The notes beneath the pieces are model-generated. The model saw nothing but the letters and a program-made list of their open reading frames with translations. It was not told where the DNA came from and made no database searches. Position numbers and translations under genes: made by a program. 41,410 nucleotides of DNA from NCBI GenBank assembly GCA_029247405.1, contig JAQWLH010000197.1, forward strand, positions 1 to 41,410. The letters run 5' to 3'. The stretch is from Mariniblastus sp. Its GTDB lineage: Bacteria > Planctomycetota > Planctomycetia > Pirellulales > Pirellulaceae. This document shows, in pieces, positions 17,625 through 26,561 of the stretch (its first letter is position 1; every line of letters starts with the position of its first letter).

Positions 17625-18247
17625 TTGCAGTTCTCATTTTGGAATTGCGGCAATTTAAAGTTGGCTTGCCGCTGCCAATCATCATAGACGCCAATTGTCA
17701 TCCGTCAAAGGGAAACCTCAGTAGACCATGTCGTCGACCGGTTTCCAATTTTTTATTGACGATTTTTGGTTTTCTTGGACAGAGGTAACCAATTCTCTTG
17801 GCTATTTTTTGTCACGAATTCGTCAGCTGTGGAACCGCTCTTCCATACACTGCTGAAAAAAAGAAACTTTATCGTTGGGTTAAATGGAGATTTGTTTGCG
17901 AAAGTCCTCAAAATCACCTGAATACAAACCAACGCCCTGCTCACCAATTCAAATTTGCCAGTCAAAGACCTCCAAAAATCTACAATCACCCACAGTCTCC
18001 CCCACGCTTTTTGGGGAACAAGGAAAATTGCGATCCCCTTCCAGTTCCAGCAACAATTTCTACTTTCGGCTATAGACACCGGCAATTGCAAAACAAAACG
18101 CAACCCATTGGGAAAGCGCCGACCGCACCAGCAAGACCAAAATATTGCCTCAAGCCTTCCGTCAGCTAAAAGTCACTTGCAATTGTTTCACGCAGAATCA
18201 ACGCAAATCACAAAAACTTGAAGCCAGCCACCAGTAGCAGCGCAAAT
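17625..18247. other. Intergenic region without a supported gene
   Basis: The stretch between the STAS gene and the hairpins at 18248 has reading frames of about 116-123 codons on both strands. Their products (rich in Lys, Asn, Pro and Gln on the plus strand, Trp and Phe on the minus strand) show no family motif and lack good starts. I see no tRNA, repeat or clear promoter. It may hold the STAS promoter near its left end. Confidence 0.5.
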
Positions 18248-18321
18248 AAAAAACACTAGTCGGAACGCTTCGTATGAGCTGACCAGAGTCTCATCGTTGA
18301 CGTTTCGATCTAGTGTTTTTT
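18248..18321. terminator. Long A6/T6 hairpin, bidirectional terminator-like
   Basis: AAAAAACACTAG (18248-18259) pairs perfectly with CTAGTGTTTTTT (18310-18321). The stem continues inward as TCGGAACG (18260-18267) with CGTTTCGA (18301-18308), using one G-U pair and one bulge, for about 20 bp in total. A small inner stem ATGAG/CTCAT lies in the loop. Each strand ends in a run of six T, so it could terminate in both directions. It lies 182 nt beyond the stop of the small membrane protein gene on the minus strand. A miniature inverted-repeat element is an alternative. Confidence 0.55.
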
Positions 18322-18377
18322 GAAAGCCAGAACTTCGACCTTGATGATTACCAAATACGTCTGTTATCTGACTTCAG

Positions 18378-18425
18378 ACAAAGGCTTGATCTCACCACCG
18401 GTGAGAATCAACGGGACGCCTTTGT
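18378..18425. repeat. Two-tier hairpin
   Basis: The outer arms ACAAAGGC (18378-18385) and GCCTTTGT (18418-18425) pair perfectly. The inner arms TTGATCTCACC (18386-18396) and GGTGAGAATCAA (18400-18411) pair with one bulged base around a 3-nt loop. A 6-nt one-sided internal loop separates the two stems. It lies 78 nt past the stop of the minus-strand gene, between it and the A6/T6 hairpin, so it is probably part of that 3' untranslated region. Confidence 0.5.
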
Positions 18426-18502
18426 TGTTTCCTCTTATAAAATGTCACCTATCTAATTGCGACACTCACCGGAGAGTTGCGGATGGCTACAGGTTCTGAG
18501 AG

Positions 18503-18952
18503 TCACTCCCGCTTCATGGAAAATCCATGAAGGAAAACGACAGTTCCCAAGAACAAAACAGGCCAACACATCCAACTGGGTGGAGTCACCACTTTGGGGG
18601 TAGAAAAGTTCGTCATCATCGGCTGATTCATTGGTGCTCCATTGGGAAATGAAGCTTGGTAAAACGGCGAGTTGTTTTGCTGTTCAACAAGTCCTGTATT
18701 CGGATTGACCATCGGGCTTTGCCGGTTTACTAAACCGTTGTTGCGAAACCCCGATTGCGAAGTTGGTTCAGCATGCTCTGACAGAAAACTGGAGAAACGA
18801 GGTGTCAGTACGTAGGTTTCGACAAGGTTGAGTTGCACGCCTAAAAAGACCAGCACAAATCCCATTGCCATAACTGAAGTGCGTCGCATTGCTTTCCCAA
18901 TCGCAAAGTGTTCTGGACGACCATCCGTGTGGCGACTTGAACTCCTTTTCAA
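18503..18952 (-). CDS. Small membrane protein of unknown function
   Basis: I do not recognise a family. The 149-residue product has a basic N-terminus, a transmembrane helix at about 26-46 (VMAMGFVLVFLGVQLNLVE), and a polar middle rich in Asn, Gln, Pro and Ser. A second helix near the C-terminus (WPVLFLGTVVFLHGF) is followed by a short basic tail. The shape suggests an inner-membrane protein with a disordered loop on the outer face. A start at the second Met of the leader (residue 22) is also possible. It is a single gene followed by two strong hairpins. Being flanked by real terminator-like structures supports it being expressed. Confidence 0.6.
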   Translation of the reverse strand: MKRSSSRHTDGRPEHFAIGKAMRRTSVMAMGFVLVFLGVQLNLVETYVLTPRFSSFLSEHAEPTSQSGFRNNGLVNRQSPMVNPNTGLVEQQNNSPFYQASFPNGAPMNQPMMTNFSTPKVVTPPSWMCWPVLFLGTVVFLHGFSMKRE

Positions 18953-19410
18953 TAACCACTCACTGTTTTGTTGGCACTTCTAAGTACCAATGATTCTATC
19001 GTTTATCGCTTCTTTTGATCTTGAACATCGAAATCAGAATTACCTGCAACGGCCTAATCAGCTGTCACTTTTGACGATTTTTCGGGCAACAGTGAATCTT
19101 AGGAATCAAACGATTGGTTGAAGCAAGATGAACATCACCAAAAAACGGGGAGCAAGCAATCGCGGAACTCTGCTTTGATCAGGTCGAACCCACCGTCATC
19201 GGGTCGAGCGCACCTTTCGTTCCCCAGCTCTTAAGTCGTCTCAGCTTGGATCGTGATGGAATTGCCGTATAATTTTGGCAATCCTGTTGTTGGGAGATCC
19301 CTAGAACCAGGTGCTAAAAGTTAAAATGACACATTGGTAGGGATTAATTTAACCACAACCCCTATGCTTCAGGCTTTCGATCCCAGCTAGTTGTAGCCCC
19401 ACCCAACCGC
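18953..19410. other. Shared upstream region between divergent genes
   Basis: This 458-nt region has no supported gene. It must contain the start signals for the small membrane protein (minus) and the Aas fusion (plus). The only pattern I can support is a candidate promoter at 19246-19273 with an inverted repeat around its -10 box. Confidence 0.5.
19246..19273 (+). promoter_or_regulatory. Candidate promoter of the Aas fusion gene
   Basis: A perfect TATAAT (19268-19273) is preceded, 16 nt away, by TTGGAT (19246-19251), about 137 nt before the start codon. An inverted repeat, ATTGCC (19261-19266) and GGCAAT (19277-19282), flanks the -10 box and could be an operator. Pattern match only. Confidence 0.35.
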
Positions 19411-22400
19411 ATGAATGCCAACTCCAGCCCGTCGCCCGAAGCGCCTTTGGTTTCCAAAGAAGTGAATCATGATCATGACACGGTTCCTGGCGGCGGTCTG
19501 ACGTCACCTGCATTCCAGGGGCTGCTGTGGACTCAATGGCTGACCTCCATCAATGACAATGTTTTTCGGTGGTATGTCATCGGAGTCGGGAAAGACCAAT
19601 TTGCCCCCGAGGACCAGGCAACTCTATTGGTCGTGGGCTCTGCGTTTTTCATCATTCCCTACATCATCTTTAGCTCCGTTGCGGGGTGGCTTGCTGACCG
19701 CTTCAAGAAAAGTCAGGTCATCGTCGGTTGCAAAATCGCCGAGATTGTCATCATGTCGCTCGGCGTTCTTGCGGTGACTTTCATGGGAACTCCCAACCCC
19801 TCACTGGGGGTGGATCCATTTTTCTACCTCCTGCTGGCGGCCGTTTTTTTCATGGGGTTGCAAAGCGCGCTTTTCGCACCCTCCAAAGTAGGAACGATCC
19901 CCGAGCTACTCACAGAAAAAACGATTGCTGCGGGCAATGGAATATTTAATCTAGCCACGCTTTCGGCGACGGTCATCGGGATGGCTGTCGGCGGTTGGCT
20001 TTCCGACGTCACCGTGCGTGGACAAGAAAATGTATGGATCGCAGCCGTTGTTCTGGTGGGGATTGCCATCATTGGAACTCTTCTTAGTTTCCTTGTTCAA
20101 TCGCTTCCCGCTGCGAACAAATCAGTCAAGTTCCCCGTCACAATTATCGGCGAAGCGATCCGCGACATTCGCTTACTGTTCAGTTTCGGATTCTTATTTC
20201 GAATCGCGATGGGCATTTCCTTCTTTTGGGCGATTGCCGCGTTTGCACAACTGAACATTGACTTCTTCGCTGAAGAGAGCGGCGGGTTCCTCGAATCTCA
20301 TCGAACACCGCTATTAATTGCCGTCGTCATGGGTATCGGATTCGGTAGTGTCCTGGCTGGAATCATTTCGGCGGGCCGGATCGAATTGGGACTAGTCCCC
20401 ATTGGAGCAATCGGCCTGGCATTCTTCGCATTTCTGTTGTGGTTCTCGCCCGAGGGTTTCATCGACGGATCGATGCTTGGCTGGAAGAAGATTCTGGTCT
20501 GCACTTTGCTTTGCGGACTGGGTGTAAGTGCCGGAATTTTCGACGTCCCACTGGCCTCTTACTTACAACACAACAGCCCAATTGCGACGCGAGGTTCGTT
20601 GCTCTCGGCAACCAATTGCATTGCGTTCAGTGGCATCTTGCTGATGTTTGGTGCCCTTCTGCTCTGCCGTCAGCCCTCCACCGAAGGCTCAACTGCCAAT
20701 TTACCCTCGCATCTTACTTCGGTCGGACTCTCCGAGCAGGACCAACCCAAACTTCAAGCTCTATTGGACGATTTCCAAAAAACACCGATCGAAGATGAAA
20801 CCTCAAACATTAGCTTGTATGTCAACCAAGCCGATGACTCGATCAAAGACGCCTTGTTGACTGAACTGGTCTTTATGGATGTGAAGCGTCGAAACGAAGC
20901 CAAGAAAACATTGACGCTTGACCAGTATCGCGAAGAGTTTGCCCCCGCTTCAAGCGTGACCGTCACGCCCGAGATGGAACAAGAGCAGTTCCAAATCGGA
21001 CAGCAGATCAAAAATGTGATTTCACAAAGCGGCAACCTGCCCCTCATGAGCTCTCGCCAGATCTTTCTCCTGATGGGTCTTCTGACAATTCCGGTCGTTT
21101 TATACTGCACGTATGTGCTGATCAGGCCGACGGTTCGACTGTTGTTCTATTTGGGCATGTGTTTGTTCTACAAGGTCCGTATCAATGGACTCGAGAACTT
21201 CCCCAAAGAGGGCCCGGTAGTGGTCGTGGCAAATCATACGTCGTGGCTAGACGGAGTCATCATGTTAGTTCTCATCCCGAGGATTCCTCGGACCATTGCG
21301 TGGGCAGGAAACTTCAACCACTGGATCCTAAAAAAATGGGCAAACTTCTGCGGAATCATCTTGATTAGCGGTGGGCCTAAATCAATCCGCAAGAGCTTTC
21401 AAACAGCACGCGACATCCTGGCCGACGATGGCGTAATCGCGTTATTTCCCGAGGGCGGAATTTCACGAGAAAACCAAGTGAAGACGTTCAAACCAGGCCT
21501 GACAAAAATCATCGGCAAAGACAGTCCAGTCCCTGTCATCCCCGTCTACTTTGATGAACTCTGGGGAAGCATTTTTAGCTTTTCAGAGGGCAAATCGATT
21601 TCCAAAAGGCCAAAATCAATTCACCGCCCCCTCTCAGTTCACATTGGCAAACCGATTGAAAACACTGATACAATGTTTGCGATCCGACAAGCTGTTCAAG
21701 AATTAAGTACCCAGACCATGAATAATCACGCCGGAAAATTCGTTGCCCCCGCAGCGGCATTCGTCAAAGCCTGCAAGCAAGCCAAGTTTCGGTCCAAGAT
21801 TGCGGACTCAATGAAGGAAGAAGAAACGGGGGGCAAACTACTGACGCGTGCCCTGGTTCTTAAAAAGCTGCTTCGCAAGTTTGTCCTCGAAGCAAATGAA
21901 GAAAACGTCGCTGTTTTGATTCCACCCACGGTCGGTGGGGCAATCGTGAATCTCGCGCTGGCTCTCGACAAACGGGTTGCCGTTAACTTGAATTACTCGC
22001 TCTCTAACGACCTGATCAACCACTGTGTCAAAGACGCCAACATTCGAACAGTTTTGACGACCCGAAAAGTCGCTGAGAAATTCAATTTTGAATTCGACTG
22101 CAAAGTCTTTTATCTCGATGATTTGAAAGAAAAAGTCACCGCTCTGGACAAGGCCGTTGGTGCGATCAAAGCCTTCGTTGTTCCAAATTTTTTACTCACT
22201 CGGATGCTAGGTTTAAACAGCATCGAGCCAGACGATCTATTGACCATCGTTTTCACATCCGGTTCAACCGGCGTTCCCAAAGGAGTGATGCTGACTCAGA
22301 AAAACATCATGAGCAACGTCATGGGAATTGAAAAAATTGGCGCCTTGGTACCTTCGGACACGTTGATTGGAATCTTGCCATTCTTTCACTCGATGGGCTA

Positions 22401-23343
22401 CACCGTCACGCTGTGGGTTCCCATGATCTGCTCGATTCGTGGTGTCTATCATTTCAATCCGCTGGATTCGAAAATCATTGGCAAGCTGACCGAGAAATTC
22501 AAAGGAACAATCATTGTCGCAACACCAACTTTTTTACGATCTTACATGCGACGTTGCACTCCAGAACAATTCAAGTCTCTAGACATGGTGATCGCCGGGG
22601 CCGAGCGGTTGCCACCCGAGCTTTGTGAAGATTTCGAAAAGAAATTTGGTGTCCGACCCGTTGAAGGTTACGGCACGACCGAGCTTTCACCGGTCGCTGT
22701 GGTGAACATTCCCTATTCCCGCCAATCTGGAAAGAACTTCCAGACCGATGCCAAAGAAGGAACCGTTGGCCGTCCGATGCCCAATGTGGCGGCTAGAGTT
22801 ACTGACCTGGATTCAGACGAAGTCCTCGGTCCTAACAAGGCGGGAATGCTTTGGATCAAGGGGCCCAATGTGATGCTGGGGTACATCAACAATCCCGTGG
22901 CCACTCAAGAGGTCCTCAGTGAAGATGGCTGGTACAAGACGGGCGATATTGCGATCATTGATGACGACGGTTTCGTCAAAATCACCGGCCGAATTAGCCG
23001 CTTCTCCAAGATCGGTGGTGAAATGGTTCCTCACCTTAAGATTGAAGAAGTTCTCTCGCGACTTCTCGACACGACGCCCGACGACGACTCAGACGACCAA
23101 CTTTCAGTTGCAGTAACGGCAGTTTCCGATCAAAAGAAGGGCGAACGCCTGATTGTCTTGTATACACCGAAGCACTGCAGTGTTGATGACATGCAAGCCG
23201 CACTCAAAGCTGACGGACTTCCCAACATCTTCATTCCAACGGCAGACAGTTTTTTCCACGTAGAAAGCCTGCCGATTTTGGGGACCGGGAAACTTGACTT
23301 GCGAGGGATTAAAGACTTGGCGATCGAAAGGTGCAAGTCTTAA
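19411..23343 (+). CDS. aas: LplT-PlsC-acyl-ACP synthetase fusion (lysophospholipid recycling)
   Basis: The 1310-residue protein joins three activities. Residues ~25-425 are an MFS transporter of the LplT type (flipping lysophospholipids inward). Residues ~550-790 hold a transmembrane segment and a PlsC acyltransferase with NHTSWLDG (HX4D, ~606) and FPEGG (~678). Residues ~830-1310 are an AMP-forming acyl-ACP synthetase with FTSGSTGVPKGVMLTQ (~947), EGYGTTE, GWYKTGD and a C-terminal lysine in LGTGKLD. Together these would import 2-acyl-lysophospholipid and reacylate it, as separate LplT and Aas do in E. coli. A soluble insert of about 120 residues (~425-545) between transporter and acyltransferase matches nothing I recognise. 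The 3' end overlaps the convergent ATP-grasp gene by 35 nt. Confidence 0.93.
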   Translation: MNANSSPSPEAPLVSKEVNHDHDTVPGGGLTSPAFQGLLWTQWLTSINDNVFRWYVIGVGKDQFAPEDQATLLVVGSAFFIIPYIIFSSVAGWLADRFKKSQVIVGCKIAEIVIMSLGVLAVTFMGTPNPSLGVDPFFYLLLAAVFFMGLQSALFAPSKVGTIPELLTEKTIAAGNGIFNLATLSATVIGMAVGGWLSDVTVRGQENVWIAAVVLVGIAIIGTLLSFLVQSLPAANKSVKFPVTIIGEAIRDIRLLFSFGFLFRIAMGISFFWAIAAFAQLNIDFFAEESGGFLESHRTPLLIAVVMGIGFGSVLAGIISAGRIELGLVPIGAIGLAFFAFLLWFSPEGFIDGSMLGWKKILVCTLLCGLGVSAGIFDVPLASYLQHNSPIATRGSLLSATNCIAFSGILLMFGALLLCRQPSTEGSTANLPSHLTSVGLSEQDQPKLQALLDDFQKTPIEDETSNISLYVNQADDSIKDALLTELVFMDVKRRNEAKKTLTLDQYREEFAPASSVTVTPEMEQEQFQIGQQIKNVISQSGNLPLMSSRQIFLLMGLLTIPVVLYCTYVLIRPTVRLLFYLGMCLFYKVRINGLENFPKEGPVVVVANHTSWLDGVIMLVLIPRIPRTIAWAGNFNHWILKKWANFCGIILISGGPKSIRKSFQTARDILADDGVIALFPEGGISRENQVKTFKPGLTKIIGKDSPVPVIPVYFDELWGSIFSFSEGKSISKRPKSIHRPLSVHIGKPIENTDTMFAIRQAVQELSTQTMNNHAGKFVAPAAAFVKACKQAKFRSKIADSMKEEETGGKLLTRALVLKKLLRKFVLEANEENVAVLIPPTVGGAIVNLALALDKRVAVNLNYSLSNDLINHCVKDANIRTVLTTRKVAEKFNFEFDCKVFYLDDLKEKVTALDKAVGAIKAFVVPNFLLTRMLGLNSIEPDDLLTIVFTSGSTGVPKGVMLTQKNIMSNVMGIEKIGALVPSDTLIGILPFFHSMGYTVTLWVPMICSIRGVYHFNPLDSKIIGKLTEKFKGTIIVATPTFLRSYMRRCTPEQFKSLDMVIAGAERLPPELCEDFEKKFGVRPVEGYGTTELSPVAVVNIPYSRQSGKNFQTDAKEGTVGRPMPNVAARVTDLDSDEVLGPNKAGMLWIKGPNVMLGYINNPVATQEVLSEDGWYKTGDIAIIDDDGFVKITGRISRFSKIGGEMVPHLKIEEVLSRLLDTTPDDDSDDQLSVAVTAVSDQKKGERLIVLYTPKHCSVDDMQAALKADGLPNIFIPTADSFFHVESLPILGTGKLDLRGIKDLAIERCKS

Positions 23344-24370
23344 CTTGACGCTCCGGGGCGGGGCGGAATGGTCCCAAAGTTTTTTCCAGCATCAACATTG
23401 CCAAATTTTCACTGTAGATCTCACGCAAACTCAAATAAGAGGAGGTGAGGCGTGGATTGACTTCAATCAAAAAGGCATTTGTCTGCCCCGCCGAATCACC
23501 TACCACCAAATCCAACCCAAAATAGCCGAGAGTTGGCGGCAAAGCTTGAACGACGTTGCCCGCCAACTTTAGTGCCCGCTTTTTAATCACTTGATCGATT
23601 GGGTATTCCGAACCAACGTACTCGCCGATCAGTCCTTCGCTTCGGCGACGCTGATCAAATCGTTGAATCGTCGGAGTTAACAGTTCGTAGCCACAACGTG
23701 ATCCAAGGACCGAAACGCTAACTGGCGTCCCAGCCACAAACGACTCAAGCCAATACTGATCAGGCAGAAGATTCAAACATAAATCCAAGTCATCCCAATC
23801 TTCGATCACGACGACCTCTTCGCTGCCGGCCCCCTGAATTGGCTTCAGCACGGCTGGAAGTGGAAAACGGTCGATCTGCTGCCCTCCCCTCTGAAAGCGA
23901 CCAAAGTTGATACCACAAGGCGAATGTTGAAACCCACGAGACTGCAGATATTCAAAAACCGACTGTTTGTTAGCAGCCAATTCCGTAAATTCTGGGCTCG
24001 GATTTAAGATCCTATCCTCAAAATCTTTCAACCACCTAAGGCAATTTGAAAGGATGCACTCTGACTCAGGGGCAATGACCACAACGTAGTCAGATTCTGA
24101 TGCCAGGTTAATGAGGACCTCAGGTAAGCATTCTTCTTCGCCAATCTCAATCATTTTCAATTGAGCCTGCCGAGACATACTCGCGGATAGGCGACTGTCG
24201 ACTGGAAGCAGAACTTCAAGCCCACCTGCCAAAAAATCCTCAGCCAGTGCTAATAGCATCTCGCGGCCTTGATTTTGCATCGCACAAACATGCGAAGGAG
24301 CATCGCCAGTTTGCCACATCCCTCCTGATGTCAGCCATTCGAAGAGTAAAATTTTTTTGGGAGGTGACAT
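23309..24370 (-). CDS. ATP-grasp ligase family protein (MfnD-like)
   Basis: The 353-residue protein starts KILLFEWLTSGGMW and contains an ATP-grasp fold: the segment after NKQSVFEYLQSRGF, then PAVLKPIQGAGSEEVVVI (ATP-binding Lys and Gly-rich loop), and late metal ligands in LIEVNPRLTSSY (E, N). These proteins form amide or peptide bonds by way of acyl-phosphates. The N-terminal EWLTSGG block resembles tyramine-glutamate ligase (MfnD) of methanofuran synthesis and related ligases in methylotrophs and planctomycetes carrying tetrahydromethanopterin-dependent C1 enzymes. No other C1 genes are here, so I offer this only as a likely subgroup. Its last 35 nt overlap the convergent aas gene. Confidence 0.75.
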   Translation of the reverse strand: MSPPKKILLFEWLTSGGMWQTGDAPSHVCAMQNQGREMLLALAEDFLAGGLEVLLPVDSRLSASMSRQAQLKMIEIGEEECLPEVLINLASESDYVVVIAPESECILSNCLRWLKDFEDRILNPSPEFTELAANKQSVFEYLQSRGFQHSPCGINFGRFQRGGQQIDRFPLPAVLKPIQGAGSEEVVVIEDWDDLDLCLNLLPDQYWLESFVAGTPVSVSVLGSRCGYELLTPTIQRFDQRRRSEGLIGEYVGSEYPIDQVIKKRALKLAGNVVQALPPTLGYFGLDLVVGDSAGQTNAFLIEVNPRLTSSYLSLREIYSENLAMLMLEKTLGPFRPAPERQVKTCTFRSPSL

Positions 24371-24574
24371 TGGCAGGACTTAATTGAATATTGCACTGGG
24401 GAACGAAACAAGATTACCCCCCAACCATGGTGGCACCGATTAATCCAACACCTTTATTACGAGAAGTCGTTTGATTTCCACAAGTCCGAAGTTTACAATC
24501 GAAATAAGGGATTCAGGTTGATTTGCCGACTGGGAATTTCTACAAAATGTCATTACATCCGAACAGGTACTCCC

Positions 24575-24940
24575 GTGGCTACACTTCTAACTCGTCAAAA
24601 CGAAGGTGTTTTATGCGCCTACTTTCAGGATGTCCGAATCATCGACGAAACCAGAATCACCAGTCTTGGTTCAGAGATGACCGATTTAATTAACAATCCA
24701 GACAATCAAAAAATCATCCTCAACTTCCAACAAGTCAGCTTTATGTCTTCTGCCATGATTGGAAAGCTAGTCTTGTTTGGAAAAAAGTGCAAAGCCGCTA
24801 AAGTGAGCTTACGCATGTGTAACATCAATGAAAACGTTGAAGAAGTCTTCAGTTTGATGAAACTGAACAAGGTTTTCGAAATCGACAAGGATGAAGCAAC
24901 CTCGCTAAAAAAGATCAACAAAAAAGGCTTGTTCGGCTAA
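24575..24940 (+). CDS. STAS-domain anti-sigma factor antagonist
   Basis: I start this at the GTG at 24575, giving 121 residues. A longer reading from a TTG at 24518 adds 19 residues that do not fit the family, and the GTG has CAGG about 9 nt upstream. The STAS domain covers most of the protein: GVLCAYFQDVRIIDETRI, then ILNFQQVSFMSSAMIGKLV, where the serine pair aligns with the phosphorylation site of RsbV-type antagonists. The C-terminus has FSLMKLNKVFEI, matching the first STAS gene's FSYTNLDSMFQI. The two are paralogs. It is divergent from the ATP-grasp gene and has no kinase or sigma factor next to it, so it may act in trans with the RsbW-like protein 7 kb away. Confidence 0.85.
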   Translation: MATLLTRQNEGVLCAYFQDVRIIDETRITSLGSEMTDLINNPDNQKIILNFQQVSFMSSAMIGKLVLFGKKCKAAKVSLRMCNINENVEEVFSLMKLNKVFEIDKDEATSLKKINKKGLFG

Positions 24941-25060
24941 AACAAAATCCGGGTGAATCTATCGCCAAACCGGTAGAGCCTGGTGCGGAACTAAATTTTC
25001 TCGACCTCCATCGGCAACCGTCTGACACACTGCATGGGATTGCTCGATCACGCTGACGTT

Positions 25061-26155
25061 TTAGAGTTCTTCGTCTTTGCCGCCAATCATCGCGACCCCC
25101 ATCGTGATGCCAAATCCAAAGATGACTAATCCTGCGGATCCACCGACCTGCCCAAGGGAAGGTCGGAAAAACCTGGTTGGCCAATCTTCTTGATCAATTT
25201 CTGGCAAACTCTCTGCGGTAACGACTTGTCCCTTGACGGTGTCGCCAATTTGGGGCTTTTCTCCAACCTGAAACGGCCAAAGCCCCGCGACTGAACCAAT
25301 GAGGAGCCCCAGTAAAAATCCAAGGGTGGCTTTTCGATATCGGCTGAGTAAAAACTTCAGCAGGTTGCCAACCATCACAACGCCTGCGACCACTCCCAAC
25401 CCGACCGGAATCAGAACAGTCAAAGCTGGATCCATCGCCTCCACAACGTTCCCTGCCGACAATGCATCTTTAAATTCATCAATTGCTTTCAAGATCGGGA
25501 CATACTGTCCCATCAACAAGAGCAGGTAGCCTCCCGAGAGTCCCGGGAGAATCATCGCACTGGCGCCTGCCAACCCCGCGGCAAACAGAATCAGGACGTT
25601 GGAACCTCCCGTGCCCATGTATCCCGTTGCTTGGAGGTAAGCCAAAAACAACATACAGCCAATTGCGATGATCGAGGTCACACACAGGTCTGAAGAGGCA
25701 GGCTTTGCCATCCCCCAAACCACCGGCAGGCCACCGAGCGTCAAGCCGATAAACAGGCTATACATTACCCATCGGTGATCGACCACAAGCTCTTTCAACG
25801 TTCCCGCGAGCAGAAGCACTGCCAACCCTGCAGCCAGCACAACACACATCAGGGTCAATAACGAACTGAAGCGAAACTTAAACCGGGTGACATCTGCCAG
25901 CGATTCAATAAATTTCGGGTAAATCCCGGCAGCCAACAACATCGTACCTCCGCTAATGCCAGGCACAAGATTCGCCAGTCCCATCAAACTTCCGCCAAAA
26001 AGCGACCGAGATACGATGACCCCATACGGAACCACTGGAGCTGGGTTGACCGCAAGGCCCTGTAGCGACTCGGTAACTTCCGGATTTGAATTCGGTGAAT
26101 CGGGAATACCATCTGGCCGGTTTTGAAACGATTCACTTTCGACTTGGTCCGTCAT
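25061..26155 (-). CDS. DUF368 polyprenyl-phosphate translocase (PopT-like)
   Basis: This 364-residue polytopic membrane protein has about 8-9 helices. After a polar N-terminal tail of ~45 residues comes the DUF368 signature MGLANLVPGISGGTMLLAAG, repeated in inverted-repeat fashion later as GASAMILPGLSGGYLLLLMG. DUF368 proteins (PopT) were identified as undecaprenyl-phosphate translocases that return the lipid carrier across the inner membrane for wall and surface-glycan synthesis. The doubled PG(I/L)SGG motif is consistent with this. The protein has a polar insertion near its C-terminus (residues ~290-325), before a last helix. It stands alone, convergent with the STAS gene. Confidence 0.92.
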   Translation of the reverse strand: MTDQVESESFQNRPDGIPDSPNSNPEVTESLQGLAVNPAPVVPYGVIVSRSLFGGSLMGLANLVPGISGGTMLLAAGIYPKFIESLADVTRFKFRFSSLLTLMCVVLAAGLAVLLLAGTLKELVVDHRWVMYSLFIGLTLGGLPVVWGMAKPASSDLCVTSIIAIGCMLFLAYLQATGYMGTGGSNVLILFAAGLAGASAMILPGLSGGYLLLLMGQYVPILKAIDEFKDALSAGNVVEAMDPALTVLIPVGLGVVAGVVMVGNLLKFLLSRYRKATLGFLLGLLIGSVAGLWPFQVGEKPQIGDTVKGQVVTAESLPEIDQEDWPTRFFRPSLGQVGGSAGLVIFGFGITMGVAMIGGKDEEL

Positions 26156-26561
26156 CGGTTTGTTCTCAGAATTGACTTGGTGATGGGGTCTTAAATGCGA
26201 GCAACTCCGCCATCCGAAACCGGCATCGCCTCAACTACCTCACCCGCCAGACTTAACATGGAGGAATAACTTTCCCATCATACGCAAAGATTAAATCCGT
26301 TGACCAGATGAATGTCGTCTGATTTCAAAAGTTGTCGAATCGGTTTTTAACTCCTCCATCGTATTTTGCCAAAGCCCTCCCCCGGGCGACCACCAGCCTA
26401 CGGTTGAAACTAAAAAGTTATTCTGCCAGTTGCTGGTGAATTGCTCTAACCGTGATAGATTGTGTTGATATAAGTGAGCTAGAAAACCAACAGGACATCG
26501 CCGGCGCAAAACGAATGTCAGCAACGAATTTTTCGCGTCGATTAAACCTGACCCAAGATAG
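26156..26561. other. Shared upstream region between DUF368 and ispE
   Basis: These 406 nt between divergent genes contain no supported gene; one 77-codon frame has no family motif. The region must carry promoters in both directions, but I cannot pick out convincing -35/-10 pairs. Confidence 0.4.

Noticed and set aside
17753-18169. Overlapping frames of 116 (minus) and 123 (plus) codons
   Set aside because: Composition is unlike neighbouring proteins, there is no motif, and the starts lack ribosome-binding sites. Neither frame is supported.
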